Shown: positions 27,560-38,507 of the stretch, one piece after another
Position numbering within the stretch: the first letter of the stretch is position 1
Layout: every line of letters starts with the position of its first letter
NCBI GenBank assembly: GCA_037074765.1
Contig: JBAMDO010000109.1
Span: 1 to 64,000, forward strand
Origin: Mansonella perstans
Lineage: Eukaryota; Nematoda; Chromadorea; Rhabditida; Onchocercidae
DNA length: 64,000 nucleotides
Direction: 5' to 3'
Notes under the pieces: generated by a model
Told to the model about the DNA's origin: nothing
What the model saw: the letters and a program-made list of their open reading frames with translations, nothing else
The model's database searches: none
Position numbers and translations under genes: made by a program

Positions 27560-30500
27560 TCATATAGCAGCTTCTAAACGTTTTGAAGAGTAGAAAGGCG
27601 TTACGGATGAGAGAGCTGAGTGGGAAAACGACTCACAACCTTCTTCAACAACTCCACTATCAAATGAATTAAAACTAAGACGGCGTATAGAACATAAATT
27701 TAAAGCCTGCTGAGGTGTGTTGGGTGATGTATTAACAACACCATTCGGCGTATTGCCTTCCATTTCGGACAAACCCGAATCTCGCTCACGTCGTCCATCG
27801 CTACAACCAATCAACGTATGTTTGTCCAATTCGGCTTCAATTCTTACTGCTTCCATTTCAGCGCATTCGGCCACTGACTCCTTTATATCTGCCACGAACC
27901 GATGCCTAAAACTGCTAGAAAAATCAACGATGCAAAAAAAAAACCCCGCAAAAATTATTTTTCATCTCGTCCACTTCAACCAGAGCAGTATGCTTTTCCT
28001 ACCTGTCATCACCATTTTTCGAGTTAAAATAAATTTCCTGGCCATCCGGTAACGCAATCAAAATTCCATAATCATAAAAAGGAGTCTCGAACATGCTGAC
28101 ACGTATTCCCTGCAGCATCATCCAAGAGCGCAACACATACTGGCAACAAGATTTCTTCTTCGAAGCCATTTTTGCAATCTACAACTGATGAATATTTCAC
28201 AGACTATGCTTAACAGTACAGCATAAGAACCTGAATTCCTGCAAACCAGAGCTACCTAAATTTAAATATTTTTTTAAAATGTTTTCTCAAATTGTACAAA
28301 AATTTCAGAAATACCTTTCCCAATCATAACAAATGCTCCATAAAAAATAATTATCATTAAATTACACAAAATTCGATGTCAAAAATTCACCAACAAAAGA
28401 TCGTTGAACAAAAAAACTTCTCGTTGATGAGCATTGGCTGGTTGTCGCTTATTACGATCGATAATCTGGTTCAAACGACAGTAACACACAAGGCGACGAT
28501 GTGGTTCGACCAAATTCTAAAAATTTCTGAGTTTACCTAGCCGATAAGAAAAGGAAACATGTATTTATGTTTCCACTTTTTTGAAATTGAATTTCAAAAT
28601 TTGAAGTTGAGTTATCCAACTTACTGGCTTATCCTTGCCAATCATACTTCGATCAACCACTACAACCTGCGACACATGATCTGACCCGATGCTAAACGGT
28701 GAGTTACGAATCCGGCGGTAAATACGAACCAACAGCGCCCTTATAAATTGAACAAAATAAGAAATTATATTAATGGAGAAATAATAGTTTTAGGGGAAAC
28801 AGCGCTACTTCATCAGGTTATCTATCAGTCTGTTTCATACAATTCATTAGTGCATGGCTCTAGGAAAAAAAAAATGGAAAAAGAACCGATCAATGTCGTG
28901 GCCTGCATCGATTCCACGTAAATTATTGATAAAATCCTTCAATTTCATTTTCAGAGACGGTTTGATATTCGGCGAATGAAGATCTGTGTTCAGCATAACA
29001 ATGGCGAACGCCAAGATGAATATTGTATCCGCACTGTGAAAAAGTGCAACCTTATCGGGATTACAAACGGAGTAACGTGCAGAAAATACCTGTAAAGAAT
29101 TATGCTGATAATAGATTCCTTTCGTGACATATAAAAAAAATCATCCCATTCCAAATTTTCATGATTGTCAGTAGACAGTGACTACAATGATTACAGCGAT
29201 CACTAGATAAATTTATTTCAAACTGCCAAGGTCGACATCATTTGATCGTTTAATTCAATGGTGTTTTCTGGAGAGTGATACAGTGAGTTAGAAATGACCA
29301 AATTCTACTTTCCAAAATGCAGACCACCTGCTGATCCACTTAATCCAGTCATTGTTAACAGGAATTTATTACAGCCAAATTAACTTTGAAAAATAAAGAA
29401 AGATCAATTATATACCTGCATAATTCTCTCAATCTTTTGTGCTTCTCCTGGAAGACGAAAAAATGAAAGCGTGTGCCTGAGAGCAAGATCCACTTCCATT
29501 CCATGCAAGTCAATCTGGTCGACGAAATGGCTAAAACTAATAACTGATTAACACAAGAAAGCAACCGAAATAGAAAATGTGAGTGCCATTAGTGAACCGA
29601 TGATACTTTTGCTTGACTTTTTTCCAATCACTTCCTGTAGCTTATTTACCTAAATCCCTCAATAATATATTCACTAAGATTCAGGTACTTTCAGCGGACT
29701 AGTAAATCAACTCCTTATTGCTTAACTCTCCGCTTAATTACCAGTAATTTCATTTTCGTAATTTAAATGAGTTCAAAGTTGAGGCCTTGTAATCGAAGAA
29801 GTCAAGAAACTATGAAACATATAATTAGGCTTGCCTCAGAACAGAAGATTGAAAAGGACTGTGCAAGTTTCCAATGTATTCACCAATCATTTGTTTGCTT
29901 AAACCACGACGATGCAGTAATAAATTAGCAACTGAGACCGAATTATCTTCAACAAAACCCCAATCAATGAGATACTGCACACCACGTGTAGGTTTCCTGT
30001 AATTGTTTCAAATATTTTCGATGCTCTAATTCGGATTTAGTGTAGAAACAAATACATTTATATACTACGATTTTCGGCGAATTACTATTCTCTTATTCTC
30101 TTCTTGCTCCTTGTTAGTTATTTTCGGATTATAAACCCACTTATTAAAAAAATTAAGCGCTATTCTATATTGACGCCTTCTTCGCTGATCAAGTACTCCG
30201 CGGACATTATATGAAGTGCTGAAAAACAAATGCAAATTAGCTACATATGGAAATTAATAATAATAAATTTTAAAATCTTCAAGTAATGTCAAATTTACCT
30301 CCCACCATGAATATTCCCTACATCCTATTTGATAAAAATAACCATTTGTAACTCATTACCAATCCCTGCTGGTCAAACCAGAACTGATCTTGTCGACCAA
30401 ACCAAAATTATTCACCACTTCTAGCTTCCGATTTCCAAAAGAGTTGTTTCTTAGAAGAATATCTGCCTTATGATTACTCACTAATATTGAGAGAAACGAG

Positions 30501-31599
30501 AATGAATCTTGGTCTTCCTGACAAATGCAATTTCTCAGTAACTATGTTATAATATTGTTTCGAAATGAATATTAACCTGACTGTCTGACATGATGCTGCA
30601 TGTCTGTCGAGACGAGGAAGCGAATTTGAATGACTATGTCCGGTAAATGCTGATGAACGAGGAAGCCAAACATGTGTTGTTGGATGCGCAACATCTGTCA
30701 CAATCCTGAATCGAAACGTAGATCACAAATATCTTCTTATTTCTACTCTGACTCATTTTTAATTTTATCCTCATTCTTAATAAAAAAAAATTCCTCTGGA
30801 AATTACAAAAACCTTCTCTGGGAAAGTCTAGACGACAAACATTCCACTGCAGAACGATGAGGTGAATCACTGTCAAATCTGGTACTTCCAATATTTTCTC
30901 CAACTTCTAACGGTATTTTACAGCTTCGTTCCGGCACTGGTACCTTAATGTGAGGAGATGGATTCTTCGGCCTAAAACATAGGAAATACCACATTAAACA
31001 ACAGTACTAAATCATTGATTTATGTTTATCACTATTCAAATGCTGTTTGATGAATCGGTCTAGTTATGTTTTAGGAAAGAACATCAACATTAAAGTACAG
31101 ACGTACCTAACCGGTGCAGCGATAGGTCGATAAAGACATGCTTGAGCATTGGGTGCATCTGTGAAAGGTAATGTATCATGTTTTAAAACATCACTACATC
31201 CCTGATTACTATCACTTCTGGAACATACTGCATTATTTTGAATGGGTGACACCAGATGCTTCCATTGTTTCAGCAAACAAGATTGACGGAAAGCTCGCTG
31301 TATTCGTGTGGCAGCTGCATGAGCACGTTGACGACCACCATATCGACGCTCCAGCACCTAAAAAAAAAAACTGTAATAATGTAACCGCAACACTCAGAAA
31401 CAATTAAATGCTTTGATCGTCAAGGAAGAAAATATAGGCTGACGAGATCAAATCAATTTAAAATTTAAATATATTATGGAATTTCTAGTTTGTTAAAAAT
31501 CTCCCTCACCTGAAGTTGCCGACGACTGAGTTCATCAGAAATTTCGTAACTCGTAAGTGCACGAACCGATACGGTTGGACCACGCCAATCACTCAACAT
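27560..31599 (-). CDS. IQ motif and Sec7 domain ARF guanine-nucleotide exchange factor (IQSEC/BRAG type)
   Basis: BRAG proteins load GTP onto ARF6 and ARF1 at the plasma membrane and synapses. Thirteen exons join to about 691 residues: 31599-31510, 31357-31107, 30971-30813, 30705-30577, 30476-30360, 30218-30141, 29996-29835, 29530-29416, 29089-28887, 28739-28625, 28516-28391, 28178-28003, 27914-27560. An IQ motif lies near residues 43-55 ([11 protein letters not shown]) behind LERRYGGR. The Sec7 domain runs from about 250 to 440 and has [24 protein letters not shown] with the catalytic Glu at 313, and the hydrophobic groove motif [12 protein letters not shown] domain follows ([31 protein letters not shown]). 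In-frame stops directly precede the ATG. Exon 5 (30476-30360) has a weak acceptor, the intron after exon 7 has a GC donor, and the final exon has two acceptors 9 nt apart. Its likely substrate, ARF6, is encoded at the left end of the window. Confidence 0.9.
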
Positions 31600-33655
31600 T
31601 CATCAACCTAATATTCTCGTAATAATTTCTTGCTAGTGACACTAATAACTCTCTTATAATTTAGAACGATGAATTACTATTCACAGTTAAATAAATCACG
31701 AGGTAAATACTACATATTTCTCAAGTTTACCAATTATAGTATCATTAACAAGAAAAACGTGATCCCAAATAGCAGTTTGCGAATGTCATTAAATACTAAG
31801 CAAAAAGAACGAAAGAAAGATGTGATTGGAGAAATGCTTTTGCTCTATTTAATAGATAGTAAAAAAGAAAAAAAAACTATCGTCTAATGATAATAATAAA
31901 TTCTTATAAACAATTTCGCTACTATAAATAATCATTTTTACTGACCGATATTGCCAAAACTAATGAAAACAAACATACGTTATGAAGAAGATCCTTACTA
32001 TGAGATGTGACTTAGAATGCAACTTCATAATACTTTTTTTTTTTCCTATGCTTGAAGTAAAATTTTTTGAAAAAATTTCATGCGATCCTAATCATCATCC
32101 AATGTTTGCTTGATTGTAGCAGTAAAACTTACGCCACTTATCACTAATTGGATATATTATATATACGAATCACACATAAATATATATACATATAAATTCT
32201 TTTGCGAAAGCAATAATCGCAGAGTATGCAGTATATTCGCTGGATACGTGCAGCCCTTATTCGATAAGCCATTCGTAGAACATAAATTTGACATGGAAGT
32301 TAAAATTGATGACACAAATTTAATTTGTCTCGAAAGCACGCACAATTCACAAAAATTCAAAAGAACAACCTCAGCAAAATCAAACGAATCACACGTAAAT
32401 GTATACGAAAATATTACAAATCACACGTAAATGTATACGAAAATATTACGAACCACACGTAAATGTATACGAAAATATTACGAATCACCGTAAATGTATA
32501 CGAAAATATTACGAACCACACGTAAATGTATACGAAATTACGAATCACACGTGAATGTATACGAAAATATTACGAACCACACGTAAATGTGTACGAAAAT
32601 ATTACGAATCACACGTAAATGTATACAAAAATACTACGAATCACACGTAAATGTATATGAAAATATTACGAATTACACATAAATATATACGAAAATATTA
32701 CGAATCACACGTAAATGTATACGAAAATATTACGAATCACACGTAAATGTACACGAAAATATTTGTAATTGTGATATAAATAATTATGTTAAAAAAAAAA
32801 TAGTAAATTGTGATCTAAGAATCTGGAAGGATCATTTCTACAGTGTTATACGTCAAATATCGAAGATATAAACGTCAAACATGCAAGTAACGAGCCAATC
32901 TACCGTAATAACTGACCGTGCACGCTACGTACGAGTTATAGCAAAGAACCACAAAGCTATTATTGAACTAATCATCAATCAATTGAATAATTAATAGCAA
33001 ATATCGCATCCCACCTATCATCTAGCTTACTTATCTTTTCTCTTATCATCTACGTCTAACATACAAATGTTTTATCTTTTTACTCGTCGTCTATCACACA
33101 AAAATACTCTCATCAAAATCTATTCTATTTAACTTATGATGCAAAAAATATGCATAGCAGGAATTTCGTTTAAATTAGTTTCAGAATTTCGATTAATTAG
33201 TATTGGAGTTCTTTTTTTAAAGCTCGGTCATCTTTGAAGTATAAAATAATTAGCATTTTGTTAGAAAACTTTCTGAAATTGGAAGAAATTGAAAAAAAAT
33301 TTTTCCTTGATTAACATAGTTTGTTCTTTCTTTGTAAGATTTTTTTTTTTAGCCACAAAATTTTCCGATGGTTTTCGTGTATTTTATTACTATTTAGTCG
33401 ATTTCCATTTCCAGTATGAGGTGATAAAATTTTTGAATTTTGGAAAAAAAAAGAAAAAATCTAATTGTTATCAGAAAAGCTTTTAAAATGCACGGATCAA
33501 TCTGGCAATATAGAATTAAATTGTATCATGTTGGTTTCGAATTGATATTATTTCCATCTTTTTTTGTATTAACTAGTAGACATTAATGTTATCAGTTTTC
33601 AATTGAATAATTGATTTTTGGTTTTATCGTTTTATTCAGTATTCAAGTTACGTCC
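31600..33655. other. 2.1 kb between divergent genes, containing a minisatellite
   Basis: Apart from the tandem array at 32387-32765 described separately, this stretch is AT-rich with T runs (about 32033-32043, 33260-33360). No coding exon was recognised. An open frame at 32110-32430 partly overlaps the array and is not considered real. The right edge carries TTTTATTCAG at about 33631-33639, probably the acceptor for the release-factor transcript. Confidence 0.55.
32387..32765. repeat. Minisatellite, 32-bp unit, about 12 copies
   Basis: The unit begins AATCACACGTAAATGTATAC and ends GAAAATATTACG. Twelve consecutive copies can be counted. Most are 32 bp; copy 4 lacks one base and copy 5 lacks three, and the last is slightly short. 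Copies 2 to 7 alternate between AATCAC and AACCAC at the start of the unit, which points to expansion by a 64-bp dimer. Outer copies are more diverged than inner ones. It lies outside the recognised genes. Confidence 0.93.
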
Positions 33656-35631
33656 ATGTTTTGGATACAACGGAGATTCTTCAGTCGCTTTGCCGATTTG
33701 CTTCGTACGGAAACGGCACGAAGCTATTTTCAAATTGTATCTGCTAAATTGAAAACGCTACAGAAGGACAGGGATGCCGAAGCAAGGATTAATAATTCCG
33801 CTTCCATTAGACACTTAGAAAATGTAACAAAATTGGCTCGCACATTTTACGATAAATTGGAAACGCTCGCACAATTGGATATGCTTTTGAAAGGTTGTCC
33901 ATTTTGTAAAATTTCTATTTGAATGCGAAATTTCTCTTCGAAATGTATTTCTTTAAAACTACAAATTTTATCATTTAAAGAAAAAAGTGACGCAGAAATA
34001 CAAGAAATTGCTAAGCTGGACAGTGAACAGTTAACGGAGGAATTGGACATTATTGCGAACAAATTAACCAATGCTGTAATACCTGTTTCCGAATATGATT
34101 CTCTGAACAATTGTCAGCTAGAAATCACTCCGTTGGTCATTACTTAATTGCTATCTTCAAAATTTATTCTCTCATACATTTCAGGATTTCTATAGTTCTG
34201 TTAAAATTTTTGTTTCTCAAAGTAATTTCACAATTTGCAATGCGAAGTTGGATAAAATAGATTTGTATTAAAAAAAACTTCCCAAGTTTCGAGTTTTTGT
34301 TTCTGCTGTTTGTCCGAAGCCATCTTAAATTATAGTTATTTTATAGAGGTGTAGGTGGTGTCGAAGCATCTTTATTCGCATCTGAATTAGTTCAAATGTA
34401 CCATAACTACGCGCAGTTCATGAAGTGGAAATGGACGCTTTACCAGATGGATGCTTCACCATCTGGTAAATTGAGATTTCAATTTGGAAATGAGATCAAT
34501 AATAATCAGTTCATTAATTTTACTGTGCTTTGCAGGAGGCATACGTAGTGCGGTAGTTTTTGTTCGGGGTAACGGAGCATTTCGGACGCTACGTTATGAA
34601 GCCGGTGTTCATCGGGTGCAGAGGTTTCCAATAACAGATAAGACACGCATGCACACAAGTACATCTGTTGTAGCTGTTCTTCCGGAACCAGAAAAAGTCA
34701 ATTTCCTTTCATTTGTTTGTTGCATATCCTTTTAAACAAATCTCAATTTTTTATCTTCGCATAAATAGAAATTGAAAGTTGTTTCAGTTCATTAAATTTA
34801 GTTTTAGACGGATCTTTCGTAATCAGTTAAATTTGTTTTAGAACGTGAGAACTGTATGTACAAAATATTTGCAGATAGAAGCTTGTGTGACATCAGCAGA
34901 TGTGAAAGTAGAAACAATGAGAGCTTCGGGCCCTGGTGGTCAGAACGTGAATCAGCGATCCACAGCGGTACGCCTTACTCATCGCGAAACCGGTATAGCA
35001 GTGCATTGTTCGGATGAAAGGACGCAATATTCTAATATGGAGGTTATAATGTATTTTTTTTACTCTTCACTCATATTAATGATGACTCTATGATATAATC
35101 ACCATCAGATAAATGCAAGAGAAATGTAAACCTTTATTACGATTATAATTTCTAGTCTAGCATTGAACTGCAGCAATTTTTTCTCATGCCATTTAAAGTA
35201 TAGTTGTTACGTTTAGATAGCCTACAAACGATTAGCTGCGGTACTGTTACAACGGAAACTTGATGAAACACAGAAACAATACTCATCATCCAGAAAACTA
35301 CAAGTAAGTCAGTTATTAGAGCAGCGATATTTTACTGGGATATAAAAAATTTAATATGTTCCAATATCGCAAATTCCCGATTACTATGGAAATATTTCAG
35401 GTAGGAACTAAGGCACGAGCCGAAAAAGTGCGAACATACAATTTCAGAGATGACCGAGTCACAGATCATCGTTTGGGAAGAACTTGGCAAGGTGTTGCAA
35501 ATGTTATGAAGGGAAGCAGTGTTTTAGATCAAATAATTCAGTGCCTGGATGAATTGTCAAAAGTTCAGTACCTAACAGAAATCTTGAGCGTAGAAGATCA
35601 TAATGCGAAACACAATAGTTCTAATGTGTAA
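33656..35631 (+). CDS. Mitochondrial class I peptide chain release factor (MTRF1L/mtRF1a type)
   Basis: This factor reads UAA and UAG on mitochondrial ribosomes and triggers peptide release. Seven exons join to 384 residues: 33656-33893, 33981-34131, 34347-34465, 34536-34696, 34875-35042, 35217-35303, 35401-35631. The N-terminus [16 protein letters not shown] is a typical matrix-targeting helix. The stop-codon tripeptide is P-I-T at about 201-203 in [18 protein letters not shown], without the insertion seen in vertebrate mtRF1, so MTRF1L is the better match. The catalytic loop reads [11 protein letters not shown] with Gly-Gly-Gln at 244-246; the usual residue before GGQ is Ala-Gly, here Pro-Gly. 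The C-terminal [13 protein letters not shown] motif is intact. An acceptor-like TTTATTCAG lies 16 nt upstream of the ATG. The donor of exon 3 sits inside a perfect inverted repeat. Confidence 0.93.
34439..34470 (+). promoter_or_regulatory. Perfect 12-bp inverted repeat over a 5' splice site
   Basis: TTTACCAGATGG at 34439-34450 pairs perfectly with CCATCTGGTAAA at 34459-34470 around an 8-nt loop. The donor of release-factor exon 3 (exon end 34465, intron GTAAAT) lies inside the right arm, so in the pre-mRNA the splice site would be base-paired. The left arm is entirely coding. Confidence 0.85.
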
Positions 35632-36004
35632 ATTTAGAAGGCGATAAACATTTACACCTGTTCATTGTGTTTTTGAAAACTCACTGTATATTTTAGTAAC
35701 TCCTTTTAAAATAGGATCTGTTGTAACTTATTAAGCAAAACAACAATAAAACCAGAGTTAGCATTTAACAACATGCTTACTAAGGAGCAAAAACATCAGG
35801 TGATATAAGCAATAAACAAAAGAAATATGTATCAGGAAATCGAAAATCTGAGAAAAAATTTAGAATTTCGAAAAAGGCTGAATTAGCCACCGTTACCCAA
35901 GTTTTTCGATTCCGTTTCTAACACCACTAAAATCTGCTAATATAATACACTGAAATGTTGGAGAATGCTTTATTTATACTCAGCATTATAAGTTCCAGTT
36001 CATC
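35632..36004. other. Convergent 3' spacer
   Basis: These 373 bases separate the stop codons of the release factor (plus) and the mS37-like gene (minus). They should hold both 3' UTRs. AATAAA-like strings occur, for example near 35744-35749. Nothing else was recognised. Confidence 0.5.
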
Positions 36005-37275
36005 TCAGTTGGCTTTTCCGTATTTTTTCTTCCGATGGAAGATGTCATCTGCGTATGACTGATTCGGCAATCGCTTAAGTGCTTTGTATGGATATCGACC
36101 TAGCTGAGGCTGTGGATATTTCGCCATTAAGTTATTCACCTGATGTTTGGTCAGTGCTGTCTTGCCATCGGTTGTACCCTCAAGTACACCCTGAATTTCA
36201 TATCGAAAAGATTTACTGCAGAAGAAAAGTACGAAAAGTGAAGCCCCTGAGTGACGTGAAAGACTCGGGCGTGAAATAAGTTATGATTAGTAATTGAATA
36301 GGATGGATAACCTACCTTTTTTGTAGTAGCAGCCAGCTCTTTATTTGCTTTATAGGTCCTATCTACGCAATTGATATAATCTCGATTGAAGTCTGCGCAA
36401 GGTAAATTATCATGCTGCCATTTTTTTAAGCAATCAAAAAGCGCTTGTAGTTCTTTCGTACAGGTTTCCCCTGTAAATTTCACAGGAAATTTACATCAAC
36501 GTTTCACAAGTGCTTGAGAAATTTAAACTCCGAAGATACACTGGAACGAGTAGCCAAATATTGGAATAAATTAATGAGAAAAACATTAGAGCAAAACTAT
36601 TGAAGAAATAAAAATTTTTGAGGATAGATTGAGGCTAATGCAAATACTTTAAATTTTAAATAACAGAATCAATCGATATTTCTTTATGCTGTCAAAAACA
36701 AAAAATTTCTCTGTATCTTGATGTATTCAAATCAAAAGCAAACATAGAAATTTTTGTATCACTGTACAAAAAGCGAAATAGTTCAGCAAAATTCCAGCTA
36801 TATAAGGCAAGTAATCCTTGTCTCTAAGAAGGTATCATCCTATATGCACGACTAAAGATACGATTTAGGAAATCATGAATGGATCATGATGAAAAGTGAA
36901 TCATCTAAAAAGAAAACGTTAACAGCTAAGTTTTGAATTTGTTCTCAATGAGTAATAGAATAGGTGATGGAAGAAAAAAAACGTAAGTTTGCAAAATTTG
37001 AAAATAAACGAAGAAATGTGTAGTTGAAAACAAAAAAAAAAAAAAACAAGGATGCATATAATCAAAGGTCATTGCATTTTCTTATTTTATCATATCATTA
37101 TCAAAAAAAAAATATAAGGAAAAACTAAACCTCGTGGTTTCGTATAATTATTCATAATATAATTCGTAGATTTGAGAGGAAGGAATTCTTTGAATTGTAA
37201 TTGATCACTTTTTACCAAATTAGTTTTAATTGGTATCTTGCAATGGCTTTTTGAAAGTGATGATGTAAATTGCAT
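36005..37275 (-). CDS. CHCHD1: Mitochondrial small ribosomal subunit protein mS37 (CHCHD1/Mrp10 family)
   Basis: Three exons, 37275-37131, 36470-36316 and 36190-36005, join to 161 residues. The middle exon holds a twin CX9C motif: Cys-9-Cys, ten residues, Cys-9-Cys (CTKELQALFDC, then CADFNRDYINC). Such proteins are oxidised and trapped in the intermembrane space by the MIA40 relay, and CHCHD1 is also assembled into the mitoribosome small subunit. The spacing equals that of human CHCHD1. Exon 1 ends LPLKSTNYIMNNYTKPRG, matching the LILANRV...REKGEATC linker position of the family. The last exon is basic and ends HRKKKYGKAN. The ATG chosen is the first in frame after a TTCTTGCAG acceptor-like site. 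The long first intron (about 660 bp) is unusual for so small a gene. It converges on the mitochondrial release factor. Confidence 0.85.
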
Positions 37276-37891
37276 CGTTGTTGCCTTTACCAAAACTGCA
37301 AGAAGTTATCACATTTTATCACGCTGTTCATTTTTGCAAAATTAATCTCTAGAACGAAATAAAACAAATACCAAGAAGCATTTACCTTAATAACGTTCCG
37401 GATATCCTATCACCATCAACCACAAGTAATCAGAACAATTTATGTTTATCAGAACTTTGTAAAAGTCCAAACATACGTAACTAATTTCATGATAGCCTTG
37501 TCAGAGTAGTACACAATAATTCAGTTAAATCCATAAGACCGCCGTATTTCATGGCTTTAGATAAACTTTTTTGTTGAATTTCCGAATATCGGATGGTCAT
37601 GTGTCAGGTTTCTATATTTTGAGCTGGGAATCCGCAGAAAAAAATTTAGAAGGGATTTGAAGATGTAAATAAAAAAATTGAAATGTGAGATGTAAAGCTT
37701 TTTTTTTTTTTTTTTAATTTTCGGAATAAACTGAAAAAGAATTTCTTTCATCCATTTAAAAGAAAAAAAGTTTATCTAAATAAAACGGAACAGACGTCAT
37801 GGATTGCTGAATATTCTGCAACGATAAACAGTAAATCAATGTTATCAATAGTAAACAGTAAAAAAATTGTATTAATAGAACATATTTACAG
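37276..37891. promoter_or_regulatory. Divergent upstream region
   Basis: This 616-bp spacer lies between the start of the mS37-like gene (minus) and that of the 106-aa gene (plus). It contains a T run at about 37700-37715 and no recognisable exon. It ends in TATTTACAG directly before the next ATG. Confidence 0.45.
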
Positions 37892-38375
37892 ATGCCGAAA
37901 GAACGTCAAGGTTTTGTAGATTCTAATTCGGAACGAGTTCGAACTCACTTGTTTTTTTCATCCAAAGTTCTGCGTAAACCATCGAGGAAAAGGCGACGTA
38001 CTCATAGTAAGTTTATTAATTGAGCATATAAACTAAATTTGGTATGCATGACATTAACATCGTGGAGTATTATCCGCTTTTTCAAGTATATATAGTTGAA
38101 AAGAAACTGGCAGTTTTAGCTGTTCAAAGATTTTCCAAAACAAATTACTGGTTTACTTCTGAAATGCAGATAAATTACATCAGTTGATGCACCGTAAGGA
38201 TGAAATGGTGCAAACAGGACCAGCCGAATTGGAGCCATCCTTGTGGTCTGGTAACCAACGAGTAATTCATTTCGGTCCTATGGCGCAACGAGATCCGTTT
38301 TTCTACTACTATCCAAAAGGATGGGATGTCCTGTATCCGGCACACTTCGGTTTTTTCCCTTATCGAGCAACGTAG
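37892..38375 (+). CDS. Unrecognised 106-aa basic/aromatic protein
   Basis: Two exons, 37892-38006 and 38170-38375, join in frame to 106 residues. The ATG follows TATTTACAG directly, a convincing spliced-leader or cis acceptor. The N-terminal part is strongly basic (KPSRKRRRTH near residue 30-38). The C-terminal half is aromatic and proline-rich, with DPFFYYYPKGWDVLYPAHFG and an end FFPYRAT. No transmembrane helix, signal peptide or known domain is visible. Splice sites and codon use argue that it is real. I do not recognise the family; it may be nematode-restricted. A nuclear or RNA-binding role is possible from the basic cluster, but that is only a guess. Confidence 0.65.
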
Positions 38376-38507
38376 GGATTTTTTCTTTTCTGGTGTATTT
38401 CTTTTAACAGATATGCTTTGAGATGTGTCTTCTCATTTTTATATTGATGCACTTTGCTAAAATCATTGCTAACATCACTGAGAGGAAGAGAAAAAGTTGA
38501 ACGTTGG

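Noticed and set aside
32110..32430. 106-residue plus-strand frame overlapping the minisatellite
   Set aside because: Its C-terminal part is repeat-encoded, and the rest has no similarity to anything recognised.
32387..32765. CRISPR array
   Set aside because: The 32-bp units are directly abutting with no unique spacers, and the context is eukaryotic.
36079..36279. 66-residue plus-strand frame
   Set aside because: It is the shadow of the last exon and intron of the mS37-like gene on the minus strand.
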